Shown here: positions 42,265-51,080 of the stretch, in pieces
Position numbering within the stretch: the first letter of the stretch is position 1
How the letters are laid out: each line of letters opens with the position of its first letter
Source: Tsukamurella spumae
Lineage (GTDB): Bacteria > Actinomycetota > Actinomycetes > Mycobacteriales > Mycobacteriaceae
NCBI RefSeq assembly: GCF_012396015.1
Contig: NZ_JAAXOQ010000011.1
Location: forward strand, 62,001 to 126,000
DNA: 64,000 bases
Direction: 5' to 3'
The notes under the pieces: model-generated
What the model was told of the DNA's origin: nothing
Seen by the model: only the letters and a program-made list of their open reading frames with translations
Database searches by the model: none
Position numbers and translations under genes: made by a program

Positions 42265-43844
42265 CGCTGCCTGCACCAGTCCAGTATCGCGGTTGCAACG
42301 ACCCGTCGCACCTCGGGGTGGTGTCCGGGGTGGTCACCGGTGGGGATGCGGACCGTCCGGACCGAGCCGGCGGACCGTCGGCGCGCGAGGGAATCGATGC
42401 CCTCGGGGCCGCGCTGATCGTCGAACCAGCCGGCGTCCGGTGGCGAGAGCACCAGCACCGTGTCCGTGCCCCCGTCGACGACGGGCCGCAGCAGCACCTC
42501 GGGGACCTGGGTGACGCCCCGTCGGCCGAGGTAGCGCCAGCCCGGGTACGGGAGGCGGCGCCGGAGCAGGTGTTTGAGCCGCCCGCGCGCACTGTGCGCG
42601 AACGCGGGGTCCGACCGGGGCGTCCCGAGGTCCTCCGCGGGGTCCTCGGCGATCGCGGCCTTGAGCCGCCAGGAGTACAGCACGGAGTTGACCAGGACCG
42701 TCGCGTCGGCCCGGACGGCGCGCGCGGCGTGCGCCGCGAACCACGACCCCGAGCACAGCCCGGCGGTGAGCAGCGGCCCCGTGCAGCTGTGCGCCGCGGC
42801 GACCGCGTCGTCGATGCCCGTCGCGGGGAAGAGGGGCACGACCTCGCCGGCGGAGACGGGTCCCGACTCGCCGGCACCGCGACGGTCGAACCGCACGGCC
42901 TCGCCGCCCAGCGCGGCGACCTCCCGTGCCAGCGCGACCCACGCGCGGTTCGGACCGTGCCGGGTGTCGTTCGCCGTGGCGCACAGCACCACGGAGCCGG
43001 TGGCGGCGCCCTGCGCCGGGAGGGTCCGTACCGCGGTCGCGCCGTCGATGTCCTCGATGCGCTCCTCCACGCGGCCGAGGCGCGCCCGGGTGCGGATCTC
43101 GGGGTCGACGGTGACCGGTGCACGGTCCGGCAGCGCCGCGGACAGCCAGGCGGCGATGTCGTCGAGGCCGCGATCGGGGATCCGGACCAGGTGCGTCGAG
43201 GCCTCGATGAACTCGGCCATGCCGTGGACGGTGAGGCGGTCGGCGTCCGCGGCGCCGACCGGCTCCGCGTCGGGCCGGGCCGCGACGAGCGTGCGCGGCG
43301 CGGTCAGCGCGTCCGCGGGTAGCCGCGAGAGGCCGGCGACGGCGTCCGCGTGTACGTCCAGACCGATCCAGGTTCCCGGTCCCGCGCCGACCGCCATGTG
43401 CGCCAGCGCCGTCCGGGACCGGGCGAAGGCCCGGCCCCCGATCGGGTCCCACAGCACCGCGGCGGGCGGTGCGAGCCCGGCGGCACCCGCGAGCGCGGCC
43501 CCGGCGCGGAGCGCCACGACCGCGGGTGCGCCCACGCCGAGCGCGCGCAGGTACGCGTCGGCGGTGCGGATCGAGTCGATCCAGGTCGTGACGGCGTCGG
43601 CGCGGCCGGCGTCGCCGGCGGAATCGCCGGTCCCGGCGTAGTCGAAACGCAGCACGACGAGGCCGTCCTCGGCGAGCAGGTCCGCCAGCCGTCGTAGGCC
43701 GCGCAGCGCGTCGTGTTGCTCCTTCGCCAGCGGCGGCACGATCAGCACCGCCCCGCGGACCGACCGCGATGCGGGCAGGTGCACCGCACCGTAGAGGGGC
43801 GCCGCCTCGGGGCCGAAGTAGGTGCGGATCTCAGTCGAGTGCAT
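42261..43844 (-). CDS. Two-domain alpha/beta hydrolase of the glycan cluster
   Basis: A 527-residue protein made of two alpha/beta-hydrolase-like halves. Half one (about 10-245) has AVLIVPPLAKEQHDALRGLRRLADLLAEDGLVVLRFDYAGTGDSAG. Half two (about 265-527) has VVLCATANDTRHGPNRAWVALAREVAALGGEAVRFDRRGAGES and a nucleophile-like GLCSGSWFA, ending in GDHPGHHPEV. In half one the elbow region reads ALRAGAAL, with no Ser, so that half may be inactive. Similar hydrolases accompany exosortase A-type polysaccharide loci. It may release or transfer acyl or aminoacyl groups. It overlaps its neighbours by 14 and 4 bp. Confidence 0.75.
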   Translation of the reverse strand: MHSTEIRTYFGPEAAPLYGAVHLPASRSVRGAVLIVPPLAKEQHDALRGLRRLADLLAEDGLVVLRFDYAGTGDSAGDAGRADAVTTWIDSIRTADAYLRALGVGAPAVVALRAGAALAGAAGLAPPAAVLWDPIGGRAFARSRTALAHMAVGAGPGTWIGLDVHADAVAGLSRLPADALTAPRTLVAARPDAEPVGAADADRLTVHGMAEFIEASTHLVRIPDRGLDDIAAWLSAALPDRAPVTVDPEIRTRARLGRVEERIEDIDGATAVRTLPAQGAATGSVVLCATANDTRHGPNRAWVALAREVAALGGEAVRFDRRGAGESGPVSAGEVVPLFPATGIDDAVAAAHSCTGPLLTAGLCSGSWFAAHAARAVRADATVLVNSVLYSWRLKAAIAEDPAEDLGTPRSDPAFAHSARGRLKHLLRRRLPYPGWRYLGRRGVTQVPEVLLRPVVDGGTDTVLVLSPPDAGWFDDQRGPEGIDSLARRRSAGSVRTVRIPTGDHPGHHPEVRRVVATAILDWCRQR

Positions 43845-44826
43845 CGATGATCTCCCTTGCCCGGTCCTCGTAAGTGTGCCCGCCGCGGGTGATCGCGGCG
43901 TGTCCGGCGGCGGCGATCCGCGCGGCGGCGGCGGGGTCGGCGACCACCCGCGCGACGATGTCGTCGATCTCCGCGGGGTCGTCGTAGAGCAGCGCCTCCC
44001 GGCCGTCGGCGAGCAACTCCGCGTGCTCGCCGGTACGCGGTCCCACGAACAGCCCGCCCGCCGCCGGCACCTCGAACGTGCGGCAGGTGTGCGTGTCCCG
44101 GTTGTCGGAGTTGAGCAATACCAGGTTGGCGCCGATCGCCGCGATCGCCGCCGACAGGTCGGTGCCGTACTGCGGACCGCGCACCGTCGCGCGCCCCGAG
44201 CGCAGGCCGAGCCGGCGACGCCAGCCGTTCCCGGCCAGGTAGAAGTCCTCGCCGTACGCGCGGGCCAGGCCGGTCAGCAATTCCGCGCGGTCCGGGCGGG
44301 CGTTGCCGACGAAGCCCGCGGCGTACCGTCGGGCCGTCCGCGGCGGGACCGGACGGTGCCAGGCCGGGTCGTACGCGCTGAGGACGTGGACGACCCGCCG
44401 CGCGCCGCGCGCGAGGAGCTCGGGCACGTTGTGCGCCTTGGTCGTCACGATCGCGTCCCATCCGGGCTCGCCCGCGAGGTACGCGGGGGTGGTGTTGACG
44501 GGATTGGACACGTCGTCGGCGCTGTAGTGCACGCGCCGCGCCGCGGGCAGCGCGAGCAGCCGCTCCTGGTCCAGATGGACCGCCGTGTAGCAGAACAGCA
44601 GGTCGGGAGTGGGCCGGGACTCCAGCGCGCGGTGCACGGCGTCGACGGTGCCGGGCGCGCGTTGCCCGGTCCGCTTGGCGAACCACCAGGCGGGGGACAG
44701 GCGCCGCGGCAGGGTGACCGGTGTGGTGTCGACGACGTCCACCTCGTGTCCCGCCGCGCGGAAGCCGTTCGCGAGGGAGCGGGCGTTGCTGCCGTACCAG
44801 TCGTCGCCGGCGAACAGGATCCTCAT
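43831..44826 (-). CDS. CgeB-like glycosyltransferase
   Basis: A 331-residue GT-B-like protein. It has MRILFAGDDWYGSNARSLANGFRAAGHEVDVVDTTP, DLLFCYTAVHLDQERLL, GFVGNARPDRAELLTGLA, then NLVLLNSDNRDTHTCRTFEVPAAGGLFVGPRTGEHAELLADGREALLY and a helical C-terminus. The late motif (FEVPAAGG) is the nucleotide-sugar site of CgeB-type transferases. The sugar is unknown. It overlaps the flippase by 4 bp and the hydrolase by 14 bp. Confidence 0.83.
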   Translation of the reverse strand: MRILFAGDDWYGSNARSLANGFRAAGHEVDVVDTTPVTLPRRLSPAWWFAKRTGQRAPGTVDAVHRALESRPTPDLLFCYTAVHLDQERLLALPAARRVHYSADDVSNPVNTTPAYLAGEPGWDAIVTTKAHNVPELLARGARRVVHVLSAYDPAWHRPVPPRTARRYAAGFVGNARPDRAELLTGLARAYGEDFYLAGNGWRRRLGLRSGRATVRGPQYGTDLSAAIAAIGANLVLLNSDNRDTHTCRTFEVPAAGGLFVGPRTGEHAELLADGREALLYDDPAEIDDIVARVVADPAAAARIAAAGHAAITRGGHTYEDRAREIIDALD

Positions 44827-46049
44827 GCGGCTGCGCCCGCCGACTCGAGCCGCCGGACCCGCAGCACCGAGAACCCCGCCGCGGCGGTCTGCGCCGCGAC
44901 CACCCCGAGCACCACCGTGAGCGGGTCGTGCGTGCGCATCGCCACGAGCAGGGCGACCGCGATGACGACGGCACCGACCGCGCCGACCAGCAGCACGCCC
45001 CGCGCGTCGTCGCGTACCGGCAGCACGGCCGTGGCCACGAAGGACGCGACGGCCAGGCCCGGCAGCGCCCAGGCCTGCACCTGGAGGAGGGGAACGGCAT
45101 CGTCAAACGCCGCACCGAAGACGAGGGGCACCGCCCACGGGGCGAGCACGGTGGCGGCGGCCGCGAGACCGACGCCACCGGCCGCGACCACGACGACCGT
45201 CCGGCGGGCGACCGCCCAGAACTCGCCGTCCGCGCGCCGGGCGAGGCGGGGGAGCAGGCTCATGCCCACCGCGTCCAACAGCGACCCCGCGGCATGCACG
45301 GGTCGGTCGCTCGCGCTGAACAGGCCGAGCGAGTGGGGGCTCAGAGCGGGGGAGAAGACGGTCGCGGCGCTCGGCCCGTAGGTCGAGGAGAGCAGCCGGG
45401 CGGCGAGGACGGGCGCTCCGGTGCGCAACAGGGCCACCGGCGGCCGGGGCCTCGCGGGCCGCCCGTAGTCGCGGACGGTGCGCGCCCAGGACCACGCGAC
45501 CGCGACCACTCCTCCGGCCAGCAGGCAGGCCATTGCCGCCTCCGGCGTCCGTACCCGCGGCAGGATCGTCACCAGCAGCACCAGGTAGACCACGCGCCCC
45601 GCGGTCTGCTGCAGCACGACGGCGCCGAAGCGCTGCGCGCCGATGAGCACCCAGTCCTCGCCGGACGCGCTCACCGACCCGACGACGAGCCCCAGCGCGG
45701 CCATCTCGACGCCCCGCGGCACCGGTAGTACGACGGTCAGCGCGAACAATGCCGCGAACACGCCGAGGGCGGCGCACCGCAGCCCGGCGTAATCGCCGCG
45801 CAGTCGGTCGAGGCCGGGCCTTCCGACGCGCGCCGCGGTGAACGCGGTGATGCCCAGGTCGGTGAACAGGGCACCCAGGAAGTAGGTCGACATGGCGACG
45901 GCGAGCAGCCCCATACCCGCCGGTCCGAGCACCCGCGCACACAGCGGGATCGTCACCAGCGTGATCACGTACTGGCCGTACCGGCCCGCCGAGACCAGCG
46001 CGACATCGCGCAGCACGCCCGCGGACCCGCGGAGCCGGACCGGGGTCAT
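44823..46049 (-). CDS. Wzx-type polysaccharide flippase (MOP superfamily)
   Basis: A 408-residue membrane protein with about 12 helices. It has DVALVSAGRYGQYVITLVTIPLCARVLGPAGMGLLAVAMSTYFLGALFTDLGITAFTAARVG, LLSSTYGPSAATVFSPALSPHSLGLFSASDRPVHAAGSL and AVPLVFGAAFDDAVPLLQVQAWALP. It should flip an undecaprenyl-linked oligosaccharide, or a related lipid-linked unit, across the membrane. No Wzy-like polymerase is visible nearby. ATG 46049 overlaps the upstream glycosyltransferase stop. Confidence 0.87.
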   Translation of the reverse strand: MTPVRLRGSAGVLRDVALVSAGRYGQYVITLVTIPLCARVLGPAGMGLLAVAMSTYFLGALFTDLGITAFTAARVGRPGLDRLRGDYAGLRCAALGVFAALFALTVVLPVPRGVEMAALGLVVGSVSASGEDWVLIGAQRFGAVVLQQTAGRVVYLVLLVTILPRVRTPEAAMACLLAGGVVAVAWSWARTVRDYGRPARPRPPVALLRTGAPVLAARLLSSTYGPSAATVFSPALSPHSLGLFSASDRPVHAAGSLLDAVGMSLLPRLARRADGEFWAVARRTVVVVAAGGVGLAAAATVLAPWAVPLVFGAAFDDAVPLLQVQAWALPGLAVASFVATAVLPVRDDARGVLLVGAVGAVVIAVALLVAMRTHDPLTVVLGVVAAQTAAAGFSVLRVRRLESAGAAA

Positions 46050-47185
46050 CGTCCGTCCCGGGCCACCCGCGCCAGCAGGGAGTCCGCGATCGCTGCGGAG
46101 GTCTTCAGGTCCAGGTCCCGGCCGCGGTCCGCCGCGGCGGCGGCGAGCTGCTCGCGTTGCTCCCAGTCCTCGATGAGCGTGTCGAGCGCCACGGCCAGCA
46201 GGTCCGGCCGACGGGGCGGGACCAGCACACCGTTGCGTCCATCGTCGATCAGCTCGGTGGGGCCGCCCGCACCCGCCGCGACCACGACGCGCCCGGCGGC
46301 CATCGCCTCGGCCACGACCTGCCCGAAGGGCTCGGTGAGCCGTGAGTAGTGCACCACGACATCGGCCGCGGCGGCCTCGGCGAGCGGGTCCGGCACGTGG
46401 CCGGTGAACTCGACCCGGTCGGTGAGCCCGAGGCGCCCGACGAGTTCCTCGAGTTCGGCGAGGTAGGCGTCGTCGCCGTCGAAGTGCGCACCGCCGACGA
46501 ATCGCACCCGCGGGGCGGACTCCATCTGGGCCAGGGCGCGCAGCACCAGGTCCTGCCCCTTCCAGGGCGTGATCCGCGCGATCATGGCGATCCGGACGTC
46601 CTTCGGCGATCGCTGCGGAGCCGGCGCGGGGACGGTCGTCATGTCGACGCCGGGCGGACACACCGCGGTCGGGCTGCCGCCGGTCGAGATCGTGGCGAGC
46701 GTCCCGCGCGAGTTCGCGAGGTAGCCCGCGGCCGCGATCCGGCCCAGCACTCGGAGGGGGAATCGCTTGCCGCCGAAGTACTCCGCGCTCACCCGGTCGT
46801 GGACCTGCCAGACGAGCGGGACACCGGCGCGGCGCGCGGCGACCGCCCCGACGAGCAGCGATCTGGTCGACTGCGCGACCAGCACGTCGGCGTCGTAGGC
46901 GCGCAGCAGCGGCGCGAGCCGCCGACCGTCGCGCAGCATCCCGACGGCGCCGCGGGCCACCGCGAGCGGCCCGGAGCCCCGGCGGACCTTCGCCGACCGG
47001 CCCCGGACCACCGTCACGGGCACGCCGTCGGCCTCCAGGACGTCGGTGAGCGGACCCGCGGCGAGCAGCACCACCGACGCGGGAACGCCCCGGCGCCGCA
47101 GCTCGCCGGCGAGCCGGGCGAAAGCCAGTTCCGCACCCGACGGTGCTGCGGTGTGGCCCAGGAAGACCGGACGCCGGGCGCTCAT
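46046..47185 (-). CDS. Glycosyltransferase family 4
   Basis: A 379-residue GT-B enzyme: VFLGHTAAPSGAELAFARLAGELRRRG, PLVWQVHDRVSAEYFGG, IAMIARITPWKGQDLVLRALAQM and the EX7E motif EPFGQVVAEAMAAGRVVVAAGAGGPTELI. It uses a nucleotide-activated sugar on a lipid-linked acceptor. ATG overlaps join it to its neighbours (ATGA at both ends). Confidence 0.9.
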   Translation of the reverse strand: MSARRPVFLGHTAAPSGAELAFARLAGELRRRGVPASVVLLAAGPLTDVLEADGVPVTVVRGRSAKVRRGSGPLAVARGAVGMLRDGRRLAPLLRAYDADVLVAQSTRSLLVGAVAARRAGVPLVWQVHDRVSAEYFGGKRFPLRVLGRIAAAGYLANSRGTLATISTGGSPTAVCPPGVDMTTVPAPAPQRSPKDVRIAMIARITPWKGQDLVLRALAQMESAPRVRFVGGAHFDGDDAYLAELEELVGRLGLTDRVEFTGHVPDPLAEAAAADVVVHYSRLTEPFGQVVAEAMAAGRVVVAAGAGGPTELIDDGRNGVLVPPRRPDLLAVALDTLIEDWEQREQLAAAAADRGRDLDLKTSAAIADSLLARVARDGR

Positions 47186-48246
47186 GCGGCCACCGCCCGG
47201 TACAGGTCGGCGTGGCGTTCCGCGGCGGTGGCCCAGCCGAACCGCTCCGCGTACGCGCGACAGGCGGCCACGCCCGGACGGTCCCCGTCGAGCGCCGCGA
47301 CCAGACGGTGCGCGAGCGCCTCCGCGTCGGTGGCGGGGACCACCAGATCGGGCTCGAGGCCCCGGACCGCGTCCGGCAGCCCGCCGATGTCGGTCACCAC
47401 GGGCGCGCGGCCGGCGGCGAGCGATTCGAGCGCGACCAGGCCGAAGCCCTCCCACGATCGCGAGGGGACGACGGTGACCGTCGCCGCGGCGTACCTGCGC
47501 GCCAGCTCGGCGTCGTCGATCGGACCCACGAGGGTCACCGTATCCGCAATCCCGAGCTCCGCTGTGCGTTCGGTGAGCTCCCGCCCCAAGGGGCCGTCGC
47601 CGACCACGTCGAGCCGCGCCAGGGGATGGCGCGCGCGGACGCCGCGCCACGCGTCGAGCAGGACGTCGATGCCCATCCGGCGCTCGAGCCGGCGCACGCA
47701 GAGCACGCGGGGCGGACCGTCGGGCACGGCGGCCGCGGGGAACCGCTCAAGGTCGACCCCCGGCGGGATGACCGCGACGAGCCCGCGGTCGGCGCCGTAG
47801 CGCTCGACGAGGACATCGGCGAAGGCCTGCGAGAGCACCACGAAACGGTCGCTGCCGCGGTACCGGGCGCGCTCGATCAGGGCCTTGAGCGCGACCGCGA
47901 CTCGCCCCTCGCCCGCGGCGGCGCTCTCCAGCGCCCACGGGCCGTGGAAGTGCGTGACCAGCCGGGCGTCGTGCGGCGCGGGGCCGAACAGCGCGAAGTG
48001 CCGGTCGAGGACGCGGGTGCCCGACGGTGCCGGACGTCGCGACGCCCGTACCCGTGTGAGCGTCGACCCGGCATCGGGACCCCACGAGGTGCCGCCGGCC
48101 TCGGGCGCGCCGAAGGCGGCCGCCGAGACCTCCAGGTCCGCGCGGCGTCGCAGCGCGCCGAACAGGCCCGCGAAGTAGCGGGGGAGTCCGCCGGGCGCGA
48201 CGGACGGCCACTGCGTCCCGGTGAGGTGGATGGCCGGCCCGGTCAC
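47182..48246 (-). CDS. Glycosyltransferase family 4
   Basis: A 354-residue GT-B enzyme: IHLTGTQWPSVAPGGLPRYFAGLFGAL, LVTHFHGPWALES, VLCVRRLERRMGIDVLLDAWRGVR and the EX7E motif SWEGFGLVALESLAAGRAPVVTDIGGLPDAV. GTG 48246 overlaps the stop of the amino acid:carrier ligase as GTGA, so the glycan and aminoacyl genes are translationally coupled here. The acceptor sugar is unknown. Confidence 0.9.
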   Translation of the reverse strand: MTGPAIHLTGTQWPSVAPGGLPRYFAGLFGALRRRADLEVSAAAFGAPEAGGTSWGPDAGSTLTRVRASRRPAPSGTRVLDRHFALFGPAPHDARLVTHFHGPWALESAAAGEGRVAVALKALIERARYRGSDRFVVLSQAFADVLVERYGADRGLVAVIPPGVDLERFPAAAVPDGPPRVLCVRRLERRMGIDVLLDAWRGVRARHPLARLDVVGDGPLGRELTERTAELGIADTVTLVGPIDDAELARRYAAATVTVVPSRSWEGFGLVALESLAAGRAPVVTDIGGLPDAVRGLEPDLVVPATDAEALAHRLVAALDGDRPGVAACRAYAERFGWATAAERHADLYRAVAA

Positions 48247-49196
48247 AGCTGCGCGTTCACGGCGTTCGGCCAGGACCGGCGGTCCAGGCCGTGCGCGGCG
48301 AGCAGTGCGAGCGCGATCCGCTCGATCCCGAAGCCCAAGCAGGCGCTGTGGGCGGGCGCGCCGTCCACGGTGGTGATGTCGAAGTGCACCCCGAAATGAT
48401 CGCGGTGGTAGTTGCTCGACGCCACGGCGACCCCCGGCAGGTCGTCGCCGTAGAGGGGGACGATCAGCTCGGTCTTGAGGTTGCCCGCGGACTGGCTGGC
48501 CGCGAGCATGCGGCCCCCGCGCCCGAAGAACGGATCGGTCGCGGGCGCGCGCTGGACCCGCAGGTCCAGCTCGGCGAGCAGATCGGCCGCGCGCGCGGCC
48601 CAGGTGTCGCGGTGCGCGACGGCGGCGCGGTCGGAGCCGACCCGCACGATCTCCCGCATCCGGAAGGACTGCATGCGCGCCGGGTCGATCGAGGGCTCCC
48701 TGCGGTAGCAGTGGCCGGAGACGTCGATCCACGCGCCGTCCCGCGGCAGTTCGCCGGTGAGGGTGGGGTAGACGCAGTGGCAGGCCGACGGCACCAGGGC
48801 CACGTCGCTCGCGCGGAAGTGCCCGCCCCAGTCGTGGCCGGCGGCGCGCCCCGCGAGGAGCAGACGGTGCTCCGCATCGCCCCCGGGGTAGGTGGACACC
48901 ACGCCCGCGAGGTGTGGGAACGACGCGATGTAGTCGGTGCGATCGATGACCTCGCGCGGCATCACAGGGGGGAAGGACAGGACGGTGGCGGCCCCGCCGT
49001 GCACCTCGCGGACCGCGGCGGCGACGAGCGCGTCGATCGCGGAGGTCAGCTCCGTGAAGCCGGCGCCGTGGCCGTACACGCCGTCGACTCCCGTGGGGAT
49101 GAGGAGCCCCGCGTCGAAGAGGGACGTGCGGAATTCCTGCTGACGGCGGTACAGGTCAGTAAAGTCGACTACACGTGCTGTCGCGGCCCGGGTCAT
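48243..49196 (-). CDS. Amino acid:[carrier protein] ligase (SerRS-like)
   Basis: A 317-residue class II aminoacyl-tRNA synthetase-like catalytic core without a tRNA-binding arm. The likely zinc ligands are Cys139 (VPSACHCVYP), Glu182 (FRMREIVRVG) and Cys286 (HSACLGFGIERIALALL). Motif 2 is CYRREPSIDPARMQSFRMRE. This matches the characterised bradyrhizobial enzymes that activate small amino acids and load them on a carrier protein instead of tRNA. A carrier protein gene lies 142 bp away, divergently. GGAGATGAGG precedes ATG 49196. It heads a seven-gene leftward operon with glycosyltransferases and a flippase. The amino acid (Gly or Ala in studied cases) cannot be read here. Confidence 0.9.
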   Translation of the reverse strand: MTRAATARVVDFTDLYRRQQEFRTSLFDAGLLIPTGVDGVYGHGAGFTELTSAIDALVAAAVREVHGGAATVLSFPPVMPREVIDRTDYIASFPHLAGVVSTYPGGDAEHRLLLAGRAAGHDWGGHFRASDVALVPSACHCVYPTLTGELPRDGAWIDVSGHCYRREPSIDPARMQSFRMREIVRVGSDRAAVAHRDTWAARAADLLAELDLRVQRAPATDPFFGRGGRMLAASQSAGNLKTELIVPLYGDDLPGVAVASSNYHRDHFGVHFDITTVDGAPAHSACLGFGIERIALALLAAHGLDRRSWPNAVNAQL

Positions 49197-49221
49197 TCGG
49201 CCTCATCTCCGGCGGTGGAAC

Positions 49222-49254
49222 TGTTGTCACTGCAACACGCTACCAGGCTAGGGT
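49222..49254. promoter_or_regulatory. Divergent promoter region of the aminoacyl-glycan cluster
   Basis: In the 142-bp gap between the ligase and carrier-protein starts, TTGTCA (49224-49229) and TAGGGT (49249-49254, 19 bp apart) form a possible rightward promoter. The inverted repeat TGTTG-N6-CAACA (49222-49237) overlaps the -35 and could bind a regulator of both operons. Confidence 0.45.
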
Positions 49255-49338
49255 GTACGGCGGCGGCGCACATGTCGTGAACGCAAAGCGGATGCGCACC
49301 CTCCGGGGCTGCGGGTGCGCCGCAGGTGAGGAGACCGT

Positions 49339-49575
49339 GTGGAAGAGCCGATCCGGGAGATCGTGGCCCGGCACGGAAGGCTGGCCAGGGCGATGTCGGA
49401 CGTTGCGGGTGGTGACGATCTGTATGCACTGGGGCTCACCTCGCACGCTGCCGTGAATGTGATGCTGGCGATCGAAGATCGATTCGCGATCGAGTTCCCA
49501 GATTCAGACATGAGCAAGAACACATTCGGCACATTGGACTCGATCGTCGCCACGGTCCGCCGACTCGGCGGCTGA
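49339..49575 (+). CDS. Acyl/aminoacyl carrier protein
   Basis: A 78-residue, mostly helical carrier protein. The phosphopantetheine site is LGLTSHAAVNVMLAIED with Ser35, so the usual DSL reads TSH as in carriers paired with amino acid:[carrier protein] ligases. A short loop and FAIEFPDSDMSKNTFGTLDSIVATVRRL complete the fold. GTG 49339 has GAGGAG 5-6 nt upstream. It is first in a rightward operon with a glycosyltransferase and AcpS. Its likely cargo is an aminoacyl group loaded by the divergent ligase. Confidence 0.9.
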   Translation: MEEPIREIVARHGRLARAMSDVAGGDDLYALGLTSHAAVNVMLAIEDRFAIEFPDSDMSKNTFGTLDSIVATVRRLGG

Positions 49576-49581
49576 GCGCCG

Positions 49582-50688
49582 ATGACCCGCATCGCGGTCG
49601 TCCATGAACGGTGGACGGAACAGGGCGGCTCGGAGCAGGTCGTCCGCGCGCTCGCCGAGGAATGGCCCGACGCCCTCGTCCACGTCGCCTTCGCCGACCC
49701 GCGGACCGTCCCGCCGGGGCTGCGCGACCGGATGGCGGTCACCCGCCTGGATCGCGTGCACCGCGCCCTGGGGCGCCGCGCGCACGCGCCGCTCATCCCG
49801 CTGGCCCCGGCCGCCTGGGGCCGACACCCCGCCGATGCCGGCGTCGACGCGGTGGTCATCAGCCATCACGCCGTCGGCGTCTCCGCGGCGCGCGCGTGGT
49901 CCGGCGTGCCGGTGATCGCCTATGTCCACTCGCCGGCCCGGTGGGCCTGGATGCCCGAGCAGCGCTCCGCGGAGTCGCACGGCCCCGTCGGACGCCTGGC
50001 CCTGGCCGCCCTCGCCGCCCGGACCCGCGCCGTCGAGGCCGCGGCGGTACCGCACCTGTCCGTGGTGGTCGCGAACTCGACGGCGGTCGCCCGCCGGATC
50101 GAACGCTGGTGGGGCGTGCCCGCGCGGGTGGTCGCGCCGCCCGTCGACGTCGACCGGTTCACGCCCGACGGTGCCGCGCCCGGCGGGTACTTCCTGGTCG
50201 CGGGCAGGCTCGTCCCCGCCCGCCGCGTCGATCTCGCGATCCGTGCGGCGCAGCGTGCGGGTGTGCGGCTGGTCGTGGCCGGCGAGGGACGCCACGACGC
50301 GGCCCTGCGCGGGCTCGCCGGTCCGGAGACCACCTTCCTCGGCCGGGTCAGCGACGCCGAGATGGTGCACCTGCAGCGCGACGCGATCGCGACGATCATG
50401 CCCGCCGAGGAGGACTTCGGCATCGTGCCGGTGGAGGCCATGGCGGCGGGGACGCCCGTCATCGCCCGCGCCGCGGGCGGGGCCCTCGACACCGTCGTGC
50501 CCGGAACCTCCGGGGTCCTCGTGCCCGACGGGGCCCACGGGGACTTCGTCGCCGCGCTCGCGGGCGCGATCCGGGACTTCCGGCGCGAGGACTTCGACCC
50601 GGCGCTGTTGCGCGCCCACGCGGAGCTCTACTCGGCGTCGATGTTCCGGATGCGGATGCGCGAGATCGTCGACGGGGTCGCCGGATGA
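49582..50688 (+). CDS. Glycosyltransferase family 4
   Basis: A 368-residue GT-B enzyme: IAVVHERWTEQGGSEQVVRALAEEWP, VPVIAYVHSPARWAWMPEQRSAES, VANSTAVARRIERWWGVPARVVAPPVDVDRFTP and the EX7E motif EEDFGIVPVEAMAAGTPVIARAAGGALDTV. It resembles mannosyltransferase-like WcaI/PimB-type enzymes. It lies 6 bp after the carrier protein and overlaps acpS by 4 bp, so it is tied to aminoacyl transfer. Confidence 0.9.
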   Translation: MTRIAVVHERWTEQGGSEQVVRALAEEWPDALVHVAFADPRTVPPGLRDRMAVTRLDRVHRALGRRAHAPLIPLAPAAWGRHPADAGVDAVVISHHAVGVSAARAWSGVPVIAYVHSPARWAWMPEQRSAESHGPVGRLALAALAARTRAVEAAAVPHLSVVVANSTAVARRIERWWGVPARVVAPPVDVDRFTPDGAAPGGYFLVAGRLVPARRVDLAIRAAQRAGVRLVVAGEGRHDAALRGLAGPETTFLGRVSDAEMVHLQRDAIATIMPAEEDFGIVPVEAMAAGTPVIARAAGGALDTVVPGTSGVLVPDGAHGDFVAALAGAIRDFRREDFDPALLRAHAELYSASMFRMRMREIVDGVAG

Positions 50689-51080
50689 ACCGCGTCGGGA
50701 TCGATCTCGCGGCGGTCGCCGACATCGAGGACTCGCTGGCGAGCTTCGGCACCCGCTTCACGGACCGCGTCTTCACCCCGGCCGAGGTCGCGGACTGCGC
50801 GGGCGATCCGCGGCGGCTCGCGGCGCGCTGGGCGGCCAAGGAAGCGGTGATCAAAGCGCTGCGGCTCGGTCCCGACGACGCCGCGCCGCCCCGTGAGATC
50901 GAGGTGGTCGGCGGCGCGCACGGACCCGAGGTGCGCCTGCACGGCGGCCTCGCGGAGCGCGCACGGCGAGCGGGCTGGCACCGGGTCGAGGTCTCCCTCA
51001 CGCACACCGACTGCCACGCCGCTGCGGTCGTGCTCGCCGAGCTGGACGAGGCCGGCGCGCCGCACTCGCGTACGGACTAA
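50685..51080 (+). CDS. AcpS-type 4'-phosphopantetheinyl transferase (holo-ACP synthase)
   Basis: A 131-residue AcpS-family enzyme. The metal-binding residues are Asp7 (VGIDLAAVADIE) and Glu53 (RWAAKEAVIKAL), with EVSLTHTDCHAAAVVLAE at the C-terminus. It transfers phosphopantetheine from CoA to Ser35 of the linked carrier protein. ATG 50685 overlaps the glycosyltransferase stop. The housekeeping acpS should lie elsewhere in the genome, so this copy is probably dedicated. Its last 4 bp overlap the convergent sugar transferase. Confidence 0.9.
   Translation: MNRVGIDLAAVADIEDSLASFGTRFTDRVFTPAEVADCAGDPRRLAARWAAKEAVIKALRLGPDDAAPPREIEVVGGAHGPEVRLHGGLAERARRAGWHRVEVSLTHTDCHAAAVVLAELDEAGAPHSRTD

Noticed and set aside
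48243-49196. A second seryl-tRNA synthetase
   Set aside because: It is only 317 residues, lacks the N-terminal tRNA-binding coiled coil, and sits beside a carrier protein gene.
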